A DNA stretch of 15,271 nt from an uncultured Pseudomonadota bacterium. GTDB lineage: Bacteria; Pseudomonadota; Gammaproteobacteria; Xanthomonadales; Ahniellaceae. Made by a program: the position numbers and the translations under genes. The DNA lies in NCBI GenBank assembly GCA_937996755.1, contig CALKUS010000208.1, forward strand, positions 1 to 15,271, in the 5' to 3' direction. Below are positions 1 to 6,153 of this stretch, piece by piece; within the stretch, counting starts at the first letter, position 1; each line of letters begins with the position of its first letter. The notes beneath the pieces were generated by a model, which worked only from the letters and a program-made list of their open reading frames with translations, had not been told where the DNA came from and made no database searches.

Positions 1-47
1 CTACACAGGCGAAGACACTCTTTCCCTACACGACGCTCTTCCGATCT
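1..47. other. Residual Illumina adapter at contig end (not genomic)
   Basis: Bases 15-47 match the 33-base Illumina Read 1 adapter/primer and end in the diagnostic CTCTTCCGATCT. Bases 1-6 (CTACAC) are the tail of the P5 oligonucleotide. Bases 7-14 (AGGCGAAG) sit exactly where the i5 index belongs and equal, from memory, the TruSeq HT index D505. Order and orientation are those of an intact library molecule, so the genomic insert starts at base 48. The contig end is therefore a library-fragment end, not a biological junction. Everything left of 48 should be removed before annotation. Confidence 0.98.
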
Positions 48-399
48 GCAGGAACGGGCCCATTTCCGAAACCGTCGTACGGACCGGATGTCCCTTCTGC
101 CCGAACAGGTCCCAGAACACGACCGGCGAGGCCTGGCCCTGGAACGCGTTCAGCCCGAGGCGCTCGAGGCGCGGCTTGAGCTTCTCGCCGACCACGGCCG
201 CCTGGCTCAGGCCGGCCAGGTCGCCCTTCACGTCGGCCAGGAACACCGGCACGCCCATCGCCGAGAAACCCTCGGCGAGCACCATGAGCGAGACCGACTT
301 GCCGGTACCGGTCGCGCCCGCGATCAGTCCGTGGCGGTTCGCGTATTTGCCGAGCAGACGCACATCCGTGTCGCCGCGTCCCAGCAGGATGTCGGCCAT
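48..399 (-). CDS. HerA/YjgR-like DUF853 ATPase, N-terminal part only
   Basis: Only the first 117 codons are present; the gene is cut at base 48 by the adapter junction. The N-terminus resembles E. coli YjgR (DUF853, helicase HerA-like P-loop ATPases). The signature ANRHGLIAGATGTGKS carries a Walker A loop at residues 28-35, and PVFLADVKGDLAGL follows. Family members are about 500 residues, so roughly three quarters is missing. They are predicted FtsK/HerA-superfamily ATPases of unclear biological role. I chose the ATG at 399 because a strong GGAGGAG ribosome site lies about 6 bases upstream. An in-frame ATG at 441 would add 14 non-conserved residues and lies inside a palindrome. If the frame is read past base 48 it yields IGRASCRERVSSPV, which is translated adapter and not protein. 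The gene is divergent from the mltD-like gene. Family assignment is firm; cellular function is not known. Confidence 0.9.
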
Positions 400-426
400 G
401 GGGGGCTCCTCCGTGGATTTCCCGCG

Positions 427-432
427 ATCATA
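427..432 (-). promoter_or_regulatory. Candidate -10 box for the HerA-like gene
   Basis: On the minus strand the hexamer reads TATGAT, five of six matches to TATAAT. It lies 27 bases upstream of the ATG at 399, leaving a short leader that carries the GGAGGAG site. No good -35 hexamer is visible 16-18 bases further up, where the palindrome at 432-452 lies instead. This is a prediction from consensus only. Confidence 0.35.
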
Positions 433-452
433 GCCCGGCACATTGCCGGGCT
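432..452. repeat. Perfect 9-bp inverted repeat in divergent intergenic region
   Basis: The left arm AGCCCGGCA (432-440) and right arm TGCCGGGCT (444-452) are exact reverse complements around a 3-base spacer, CAT. The element lies between the divergent starts at 399 and 504 and directly abuts the candidate -10 box of the HerA-like gene. That position suits a repressor operator. It could also be a dispersed REP-like palindrome, or a hairpin in the leader of the rightward transcript. There is no T-run after either arm, so it is not a typical intrinsic terminator. The inverted repeat is seen directly; its role is inference. Confidence 0.55.
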
Positions 453-503
453 GCGTGGCACTAGCTAACGTGGCGGCGTTTTCGCTCCGGAGTGCCTTTG
501 CCC

Positions 504-1988
504 ATGTTGCGTACCGTCCTCGTGTCCCTCGCCGTGCTGCTCGCCGGCTGCGCCCAGACCCCGACGAAATCCGGTACCGCGAGCCGCGGCAAGGTGGACG
601 AAGCCGTGGTCAACGCGATCTACGCCGACGTGGACCGCGCGGGACGCGATGCCGATGCCGCGCTGGAGCGCGTGCGCGACGGCAACGGCGGCGACGCCGC
701 GGCCGCACTGGCGGGCGCGCGCGAGCTGCTGACGGCGGCCGCGGGCCGCTGCATGGCCGCGGCCGGTTGCGAGATCGAACGCGTGCTGCTCGCGCAGGAC
801 GCGTTGCTCGAGCGCCAGTCGCGCGCGCTGCTCGAGCGCGACGCGAGCGACGATGCGTCCGTCGCCGGCGACGCGGCTCCCGAGCCGGGCACGGCGGCGA
901 ACGGCGCCGCCGGCGTGCTGCCGCAGGCCTCGCGCTCCGTCGCGCTGCTCAAGGGCCGCGACCTGCGCCAGATGATCACCATGAACGCGTCCGTGAAGGC
1001 GGCGCTCGAGGAGTGGCTCACCTGGCTGCGCCCGAACCTGCTCGAGGCGCACGAGAACTACCAGTTCATGCGCAGCCGCATGTGGCCCGCGTACGAGCAG
1101 GCCGGGCTGCCCGAGGCGCTGCTGTTCGGCATCCTCGCGAAGGAATCCGGCGCGAAGGTGCACGCCGTGTCGCGCGCGGGCGCGAGCGGGCCGCTGCAGT
1201 TCATGTACTACACGGGGGCGCGCTACGGGCTCGGTCGCGACTCGTCGGGCTTCGACACGCGGTTCGACCCGACTGCGGCCACTCGCGCGAACGTCGCGTA
1301 TCTCGACGAGCAGCTGCGCACGCTGAACAACAGCCTCGAGCTCGCGCTCGGTGCGTACAACGGCGGCGAAGGCCGCATGGCGCGCCTGTCGAAGAACGGC
1401 TCGCGCAACTTCTGGGACCCGGCGGTCTTCAACCAGCTGCCGCCCGAGACGCGCGACTACGTGCCGATGGTGCTCGCCGCCGCGTGGCTGTTCCTGCACC
1501 CGGATGAGTACAACCTGCGCTTCCCCACCGTGGACGCGCGGCCCGGCACGATCCAGCTCGCGCATTCGGCGTCGCTCAACGAGCTCGCCATCTGCCTCGG
1601 CCAGGACGGCAACGACCGCGGCTGGTTCCGCACGCTGCGCAACCTCAACCCGCGCTACGACGCGAACCTGCGGCTGCCGGTCGGCACGCGCCTCGACCTG
1701 CCGGCTTCCGCGGCGGCCGCGTACTCGCGCCACTGCGTCACCGGCCCGCTCGTGCAGCTGAGCGCCGAGCTGCACGACGCCGTGCCGCCGCTCGCGCCGG
1801 CCGTGCGCAACGTCGCGAGCAGCGGCGCGAACACGCACGTGGTGCGGAAGGGCGAGACGCTCAGCGCGATCGCGCGCCGCTTCGGCTGTCGCAGCGTGCA
1901 GCCGATCGCCGCCGCGAACCGCATCCGTGGGCCGCACTATCCGATCCGGCCCGGCCAGAAGCTGGTCGTCCCCAGCTGCCACGCCTGA
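504..1988 (+). CDS. mltD: Membrane-bound lytic murein transglycosylase, MltD-like lipoprotein
   Basis: This 494-residue protein cleaves peptidoglycan glycan strands, forming 1,6-anhydromuramic ends, at the periplasmic face of a membrane. It begins with a lipoprotein signal: a hydrophobic stretch ends in the lipobox LAGC with Cys16 as the lipidated residue. Residues 30-160 are Ala/Arg/Glu-rich and probably helical. The SLT domain spans about 195-330, with the catalytic Glu214 in ILAKESG, the GPLQFM motif at 229-234 and ALGAYNGGEGRM further on. A degenerate LysM-like segment lies near 350-400 and a clear LysM domain (VVRKGETLSAIARRFG) at about 445-491, for peptidoglycan binding. I chose the ATG at 504 over the in-frame GTG at 492 because GGAG at 489-492 serves as ribosome site for the ATG (spacing 11) and would overlap the GTG. 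E. coli MltD has a similar domain order. A strong terminator follows. The symbol is by domain order and similarity. Confidence 0.9.
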   Translation: MLRTVLVSLAVLLAGCAQTPTKSGTASRGKVDEAVVNAIYADVDRAGRDADAALERVRDGNGGDAAAALAGARELLTAAAGRCMAAAGCEIERVLLAQDALLERQSRALLERDASDDASVAGDAAPEPGTAANGAAGVLPQASRSVALLKGRDLRQMITMNASVKAALEEWLTWLRPNLLEAHENYQFMRSRMWPAYEQAGLPEALLFGILAKESGAKVHAVSRAGASGPLQFMYYTGARYGLGRDSSGFDTRFDPTAATRANVAYLDEQLRTLNNSLELALGAYNGGEGRMARLSKNGSRNFWDPAVFNQLPPETRDYVPMVLAAAWLFLHPDEYNLRFPTVDARPGTIQLAHSASLNELAICLGQDGNDRGWFRTLRNLNPRYDANLRLPVGTRLDLPASAAAAYSRHCVTGPLVQLSAELHDAVPPLAPAVRNVASSGANTHVVRKGETLSAIARRFGCRSVQPIAAANRIRGPHYPIRPGQKLVVPSCHA

Positions 1989-1993
1989 AAAGA

Positions 1994-2019
1994 AAAAGCC
2001 CCGCGGAAGCGGGGCTTTT
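1994..2019. terminator. Bidirectional intrinsic terminator
   Basis: A perfect GC stem GCCCCGC/GCGGGGC (1998-2004 with 2009-2015) closes on a GGAA tetraloop. It is flanked by AAAA at 1994-1997 and TTTT at 2016-2019, so both strands present a stem followed by a T-run. It starts 5 bases after the mltD-like stop codon and lies 21 bases beyond the end of the convergent small gene at 2041. It can therefore end transcription from both sides. Confidence 0.92.
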
Positions 2020-2040
2020 CGTTCGCGGACCGCGAGGCCG

Positions 2041-2421
2041 TCAGGCCATCGCGCTCGCGGGCACCGACTCGCGCAGCAGGCGGAAGGCGCGCATCAGCTG
2101 GCGGTGCAGGTCCTGGAACTCGCCGTGCGCGGACTCTTCGGTTTCGCGCATCGCGGACGCGAGCCACTGGCCGATGCCGAGCACGCGCAAGCGGGAATTG
2201 TCCGAGCGGGCGCGCGCAAACGCGGCGTTCGTGGTGCCCGCATCGCGCGACTCGCGCGCGGAGATGTCGAGCTCGCGGCACGCGTGTGCGTGCAGCAGGC
2301 GACGGTCCGGCGTGTTGAGCGTCTCGATCACGCGCACCACTTCGGCGAGCTGGCGACGCAGCACGAGGTAGCGTGCGACGAGGCTCATGCGGGCGAAGAT
2401 GCGTTGGGCCGTCTCTTTCAT
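2041..2421 (-). CDS. Hypothetical small helical protein, 126 residues
   Basis: I do not recognise this protein. The ATG at 2421 is chosen because GGGGAG lies about 7 bases upstream; a longer frame to 2490 has no comparable site. The product is rich in Arg, Ala, Leu and Glu, has a single Cys, and shows no signal peptide or membrane segment, so it is probably cytoplasmic. Residues 8-37 (from IFARM to IETLN) and 80-120 look like amphipathic helices. Between them lies the segment TPDRRLLHAHACRELDISAR. The paired-helix look could suit a small dimer or a binding partner, but no catalytic motif is evident. It is a single-gene unit between its own candidate promoter (2486-2514) and the shared terminator (1994-2019). 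Coding status rests on the ribosome site, the codon bias matching neighbours and the tight fit to the terminator. Confidence 0.72.
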   Translation of the reverse strand: MKETAQRIFARMSLVARYLVLRRQLAEVVRVIETLNTPDRRLLHAHACRELDISARESRDAGTTNAAFARARSDNSRLRVLGIGQWLASAMRETEESAHGEFQDLHRQLMRAFRLLRESVPASAMA

Positions 2422-2485
2422 GATCGTGCTCCCCTGAGTCTGGCGGCGATTGTGGGCGACGAGCGGTGCCACGATTGCCACGCGC

Positions 2486-2514
2486 ATCACACTTCGATCC
2501 CGCCTGGGTGTCAG
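2486..2514 (-). promoter_or_regulatory. Candidate sigma-70 promoter for the small hypothetical gene
   Basis: On the minus strand CTGACA (2514-2509) is five of six matches to the -35 box. It is followed after exactly 17 bases by TGTGAT (2491-2486), four of six matches to the -10 box. The ATG at 2421 lies 64 bases downstream. It sits in the 127-base gap after psd, which has no clear terminator, so read-through from psd is also possible. Confidence 0.4.
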
Positions 2515-2548
2515 TCACCACGCGGCGCAGGCCGAAACCGCGACCACG

Positions 2549-3394
2549 TCACGATTTTACCCTCGTCGCGAGCCGTTCGCCCACGCGGACGGCCCGGCCC
2601 TGTTCCAGGCCCGGCGCGAGCTCGAATCCGCGCGGCAGCAGCACGACGACGGTCGAGCCGAAGTGGAAGCGACCGAGCTCGCCGAAACGCGGCAGGCGCA
2701 CGTCCCTGTCCGAGAGGTCCTTGGCGATCGGCGCGCGCGCGTACGGCGGGATCTCGACGCCGCCCCACACGGTTTCCACGCCCGACACGAGCATCGCGCC
2801 GACCATCGCGACGACCATCGGGCCGTGCGCGCACTCCAGGTGGCAGACGAGGCGCTCGTTGCGCGCGAAGAGCTCCGGTACCGCGTCGACCGTGAACGGC
2901 GCGACGCTGAACAGCTTGCCGGGCACGTGCAGCGTGCGCACCACTCGGCCGGGGAGCGGCGTGTGCGCGCGGTGGTAGTCGCGCGGCGAGAGGTAGATCG
3001 TGGCGAAGGTGCCGTCGCGATAGGTCTCGACGGCGCTTTCCTCGCCGACGAACCGCGCGACCGAATAGTCGTGCGCCTTCGCCTGGACGATCATGCCGTC
3101 GGTGATCGGGCCCACGCGGCTGATGCGGCCGTCGGCCGGCATGAGCACCGCGTCGGGATCGGGGTCGGGCACGCGCACGCCGGGCTTCAATGCGCGCGTG
3201 AAGAACGCATCGAAGTGCTCGTAGCTCTCGACGTGGGGGTTCGCGGCTTCCGACATGTCGACGCCGTAGGCCTTCACGATGAAGCGGATCAGCGCGTTCT
3301 TGAACCACGGTGCGCGCCAGCGCGCGACCGCGTACATGAAGCGCGTCGGCAGCTTGTGCGGCACCAGGTACTGCAGCATCACTTTCGGCGACAT
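2549..3394 (-). CDS. psd: Phosphatidylserine decarboxylase proenzyme
   Basis: This membrane-associated enzyme converts phosphatidylserine to phosphatidylethanolamine. The 281-residue proenzyme cleaves itself between Gly246 and Ser247 of FGST, giving a large beta chain and a short alpha chain with an N-terminal pyruvoyl group. Seen here are the MPADG motif with Asp88, YLSPRDYHRAHTPL with His144, VPGKLFSV and LFARNER, all typical of the bacterial family. Asp88, His144 and Ser247 correspond to the family's self-cleavage triad. E. coli Psd has LGST; the Phe at the first position is a mild variation. The protein lacks the acidic C-terminal extension of E. coli Psd (322 residues). The ATG at 3394 follows GGAG by 7 bases and shares its A with the TGA of the upstream sco gene, so the two are probably translationally coupled. 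Confidence 0.96.
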   Translation of the reverse strand: MSPKVMLQYLVPHKLPTRFMYAVARWRAPWFKNALIRFIVKAYGVDMSEAANPHVESYEHFDAFFTRALKPGVRVPDPDPDAVLMPADGRISRVGPITDGMIVQAKAHDYSVARFVGEESAVETYRDGTFATIYLSPRDYHRAHTPLPGRVVRTLHVPGKLFSVAPFTVDAVPELFARNERLVCHLECAHGPMVVAMVGAMLVSGVETVWGGVEIPPYARAPIAKDLSDRDVRLPRFGELGRFHFGSTVVVLLPRGFELAPGLEQGRAVRVGERLATRVKS

Positions 3395-4029
3395 CACCTG
3401 GCTCCGGCGAGCGCGCGCAGGTCGGCGACGATGCCGGCCGCGTCGTGCGGCGGGCGGAAGATCGCGGCGAGCCGCGCCTGCGGGTCGATCACCATGATCT
3501 GCGCGCTGTGGTCGATCGTGTAGTCGCCGCCCTGCAGCGGCACCTTCGCGTACAGCGCGCCGAGCTGGCGCACGAACGCGTCGAGCTCGTCCTTCGTGCC
3601 CGTGGCCGCGACGATGCGCGGGCTGAAGTACGCGGTGTAGTCGCGCAACGTCGTCGCGTCGTCGCGCTCGGGGTCGACCGACACGAACACGAACGCGTGC
3701 GGCAGCGCCGGCTGCGCGGCCTCGAGCAGCGGCTCGAGCTGCCTGAAGGTGGCGAGCGTGGTCGGGCAGACGTCCGGGCAGTGCGTGAACCCGATGAACA
3801 GCAGCGTCCAGCGGCCGTGCAGGTCGTCGAGCGTGAGGCGCCCGCCGTCCGCGCGCTCGAGCGAGAACGGAGCGAGGGGGCGCGGCGCGGGGTAGGCGAG
3901 GCCGTGCACGAGCGCTGGCGCCTCGGGCGGGCGCGCCGGCGTGCGATGCCCCAGCCACGCACCAGCCGCGCCGGCGAGCACGGCGACGACGAGGATCAGC
4001 CAGACGGTATGGCGCGACGAGACGGACAT
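3394..4029 (-). CDS. SCO1/SenC family copper chaperone
   Basis: SCO proteins deliver copper to, or reduce, the CuA site of cytochrome c oxidase, acting outside the cytoplasmic membrane. The 211-residue product has one N-terminal membrane anchor (about residues 9-24, VWLILVVAVLAGAAGAWL) and then a thioredoxin-like domain. The copper ligands are visible: Cys84 and Cys88 in THCPDVCP, and His174 in YTIDHSAQIMVIDP. FVFVSVDPERD is another family hallmark. ATG 4029 is the only reasonable start; the nearest ribosome-like site (GAGG at 4046-4049) is rather far at 16 bases. No cytochrome oxidase genes are in view. The gene is the first of a two-gene unit with psd, which would place two membrane-maturation functions under one promoter. 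A redox role rather than metal delivery cannot be excluded from sequence. Confidence 0.93.
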   Translation of the reverse strand: MSVSSRHTVWLILVVAVLAGAAGAWLGHRTPARPPEAPALVHGLAYPAPRPLAPFSLERADGGRLTLDDLHGRWTLLFIGFTHCPDVCPTTLATFRQLEPLLEAAQPALPHAFVFVSVDPERDDATTLRDYTAYFSPRIVAATGTKDELDAFVRQLGALYAKVPLQGGDYTIDHSAQIMVIDPQARLAAIFRPPHDAAGIVADLRALAGAR

Positions 4030-4063
4030 GCGATGTGGTGATTTGCCTCGAAAAAGACTGGCG

Positions 4064-4069
4064 ATGATA
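4064..4069 (-). promoter_or_regulatory. Candidate -10 box for sco-psd
   Basis: On the minus strand the hexamer reads TATCAT, five of six matches to TATAAT, 34 bases upstream of the sco start. The expected -35 region (about 4087-4092) reads GGGGAG-like sequence with no match. It is only 23 bases from the opposing prmB -10 box, so the two promoters would compete for space. Confidence 0.4.
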
Positions 4070-4092
4070 CAGGGGCGCGGCGGGGGCTCCCC

Positions 4093-4098
4093 TATAAT
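4093..4098 (+). promoter_or_regulatory. Consensus -10 box for prmB-aroC-asd
   Basis: A perfect TATAAT ends 29 bases before the prmB ATG. Initiation would fall near 4105, giving a leader of only about 23 bases. No TTGACA-like box is seen 16-18 bases upstream, where the sequence is G-rich (around 4070-4076). The leader also lacks a purine-rich ribosome site. The position relative to the gene and the exact hexamer in 70% GC DNA make the call likely. Confidence 0.6.
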
Positions 4099-4127
4099 CG
4101 CGCCTCTTCACCTGCCGCCGGCCGCAC

Positions 4128-5054
4128 ATGGCACTGCCGACCGAAATCGTCACGATCATCGACGCGATCCGCTGGGCGGCGTCGCGCTTCGCGGCCGCCG
4201 GGCTCACGTTCGGGCACCAGCACGACAACGCGCTGGACGAGGCGACGCAGCTCGTGCTCCACACGTTGCACCTGCCGCACGATCTGCCCCCGGCGTACGG
4301 CGGCGCACGGCTGGTCGCGGACGAGAAGGACAGGCTGGCCGCGCTCGTCGAGCGCCGGATCGCGGAGCGCATCCCGGTCGCCTACCTGACGGGCGAGGCG
4401 TGGTTCGCGGGCCTCTCGTTCAAGGTGGATTCGCGCGTGCTCGTGCCGCGCTCGCCGATCGCCGAGCTCATCGAGTCGGGCTTCGAGCCATGGCTCGGCG
4501 ACCTCGAGGTCGAGCGTGCGCTCGACCTCTGCACGGGCTCGGGCTGCATCGCGATCGCGATGGCCGCGCACCAGCCGGGCTGGCAGGTGGACGCGGTCGA
4601 CATCAGCCCCGACGCGATCGCGCTGGCGCGCGAGAATGCGAAGGAGCACCAGCTCGAGAAGCGCGTGCGCGTCATCCAGTCCGATCTGTTCGCCGGCCTG
4701 AAAGGCGAGCGCTACGACCTGATCGTCAGCAATCCGCCGTACGTGCCGGCCGCCGACGTGCCGGCGCTGCCGCGCGAATACGCGCACGAGCCGGCGCTCG
4801 GGCTCGCGTCGGGACACGACGGCCTCGACATCCCGCTGCGCATCCTGCGCGATGCGCCTGGGCACCTGAACGAGGGCGGCCTGCTGATCCTCGAAGTGGG
4901 CGACAGCGAAGCGGCGCTGGCCGAGCTGCTGCCGCAGGTGCCGTTCGCGTGGGTCGAGTTCAAGGTCGGGCAGATGGGCGTGTGCGTGCTCGATCGCGAG
5001 TCGCTCGTCGCGCATCACGACGCGTTCGCGAGCGAGGCGGCGAAGCGGCCGTGA
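4128..5054 (+). CDS. prmB: Ribosomal protein uL3 (L3) N5-glutamine methyltransferase
   Basis: PrmB transfers a methyl group from S-adenosylmethionine to a glutamine side chain of ribosomal protein uL3, assisting large-subunit assembly in the cytoplasm. The product is 308 residues (E. coli 310). A helical N-terminal domain occupies about residues 1-95. The methyltransferase fold follows, with the binding loop DLCTGSGCIA at 133-142, the acidic motif AVDISPDA near 156-163, and the catalytic NPPY at 202-205 that holds the target amide. VAYLTGEAWFAG and VPRSPIAELI are characteristic of PrmB rather than PrmC. The gene order prmB-aroC, also found in E. coli, supports the assignment. The stop overlaps the aroC GTG start by 4 bases. 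No ribosome site precedes the ATG, which is the first usable start after the TATAAT box. Confidence 0.96.
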   Translation: MALPTEIVTIIDAIRWAASRFAAAGLTFGHQHDNALDEATQLVLHTLHLPHDLPPAYGGARLVADEKDRLAALVERRIAERIPVAYLTGEAWFAGLSFKVDSRVLVPRSPIAELIESGFEPWLGDLEVERALDLCTGSGCIAIAMAAHQPGWQVDAVDISPDAIALARENAKEHQLEKRVRVIQSDLFAGLKGERYDLIVSNPPYVPAADVPALPREYAHEPALGLASGHDGLDIPLRILRDAPGHLNEGGLLILEVGDSEAALAELLPQVPFAWVEFKVGQMGVCVLDRESLVAHHDAFASEAAKRP

Positions 5055-6148
5055 GCAGCAACACCTTCGGCAAGCTCTTTGCGGTCACGACGTTCGGCGA
5101 AAGCCACGGACCCGCGATCGGCTGCGTGATCGACGGCTGCCCGCCGGGCATCGCGATCGCGCCGGAAGACTTTGCGCACGACCTCGCGCGGCGCGCGACC
5201 GGACGCACGCGCCATACGTCGCAGCGGCACGAGGCGGACATCGTCGAGATCCTTTCGGGCACGTACGAAGGGCGCACCACCGGCACGCCGATCGCGCTCG
5301 TCGTGCGCAACACGGACGCGAAGTCGAAGGACTACGACGCCATCGTCGAGACGTTCCGGCCCGGGCACGCCGACTACACGTACTGGCAGAAGTACGGCAT
5401 CCGCGACCCGCGCGGCGGCGGCCGTTCGTCCGCGCGCGAGACGACGATGCGCGTCGCGGCCGCGGTGATCGCGAAGAAGTTGCTCGCCGCGCGCGGCATC
5501 GCGGTGTGGGGCCACCTCGCGCAGCTCGGGCCGCTCGTGCCGAAACGATTCGTGCGCGAGGCGATCGAGGGCAACCCGTTCTTCTGGCCCGATCCCGACA
5601 TGGTCGACGAGCTGGAGCAGTTCATGGACGCGCTGCGCAAGTCCGGCGATTCCGTCGGCGCGCGCGTGGACGTGGTCGCCGACGGCGTGCCGCCCGGCCT
5701 CGGCGAGCCGATCTACGGCAAGCTCGACGGCGACCTCGCCGCCGCGCTCATGTCGATCAACGCGGTGAAGGCAGTGGGCATCGGCGACGGCTTCGACGTC
5801 GTCGCGCAGCGCGGCACGGAGCATCGCGACGGGATCACGCCGCAGGGTTTCCTCTCCAACCACGCGGGCGGCATCCTCGGCGGCATCTCGACCGGGCAGG
5901 CGGTGCGCGCGTCGATCGCGCTGAAGCCGACGTCCAGCCTGCGGCTGCCTGCGCGCAGCGTCGACCGGACGGGCGCGCCCGTCGAAGTCGTGACGAAGGG
6001 CCGCCACGATCCCTGCGTCGGCATCCGTGCGACGCCGATCGCCGAAGCGATGGTCGCGCTCGTGCTCGCCGACCACGTGCTGCGCCACCGCGCGCAGTGC
6101 GGCGACGTGGGCCCTGTCTCACCCCTCATTCCCGGTTCCATTTCCTGA
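5051..6148 (+). CDS. aroC: Chorismate synthase
   Basis: AroC removes phosphate from 5-enolpyruvylshikimate-3-phosphate to give chorismate, the last common step to aromatic amino acids, folate and quinones. It needs reduced FMN. The product is 365 residues (E. coli 361). Conserved blocks are present throughout: TTFGESHG with His19, RPGHADYTY with His106, RGGGRSSARET at 121-131, MSINAVKAVGIGDGF, SNHAGGILGGIS and KGRHDPCVGIRA. The start is the GTG at 5051 in a GTGA overlap with prmB, giving the family N-terminus SSNTFGKLF. The same frame stays open for over 1 kb upstream, but that stretch is a shadow of prmB and the sco promoter region. The product feeds trpFBA and folC further along the window. 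Confidence 0.97.
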   Translation: MSSNTFGKLFAVTTFGESHGPAIGCVIDGCPPGIAIAPEDFAHDLARRATGRTRHTSQRHEADIVEILSGTYEGRTTGTPIALVVRNTDAKSKDYDAIVETFRPGHADYTYWQKYGIRDPRGGGRSSARETTMRVAAAVIAKKLLAARGIAVWGHLAQLGPLVPKRFVREAIEGNPFFWPDPDMVDELEQFMDALRKSGDSVGARVDVVADGVPPGLGEPIYGKLDGDLAAALMSINAVKAVGIGDGFDVVAQRGTEHRDGITPQGFLSNHAGGILGGISTGQAVRASIALKPTSSLRLPARSVDRTGAPVEVVTKGRHDPCVGIRATPIAEAMVALVLADHVLRHRAQCGDVGPVSPLIPGSIS

Positions 6149-6153
6149 ATACC

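Noticed and set aside
400..441. Upstream ATG at 441 as the HerA-like start
   Set aside because: It lies within the palindrome, lacks a ribosome site, and the 14 added residues are not family-like; the ATG at 399 has GGAGGAG upstream.
465..1982. Long minus-strand open frame opposite the mltD-like gene
   Set aside because: The plus strand encodes clear SLT and LysM domains. The antisense product is Arg/Ala-rich shadow sequence that runs across the terminator region without its own ribosome site.
3395..4372. In-frame extension upstream of psd suggesting a fusion protein
   Set aside because: The sequence is the shadow of sco and the prmB start in another frame. The ATG at 3394 has a ribosome site and the family N-terminus.
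3941..5050. Long in-frame extension upstream of aroC
   Set aside because: It overlaps prmB and the sco promoter region in another frame. The GTG at 5051 gives the conserved AroC N-terminus and a standard 4-base overlap.
6149..6153. Lysine riboswitch before asd
   Set aside because: The gap after aroC is only 5 bases, leaving no room for a riboswitch.
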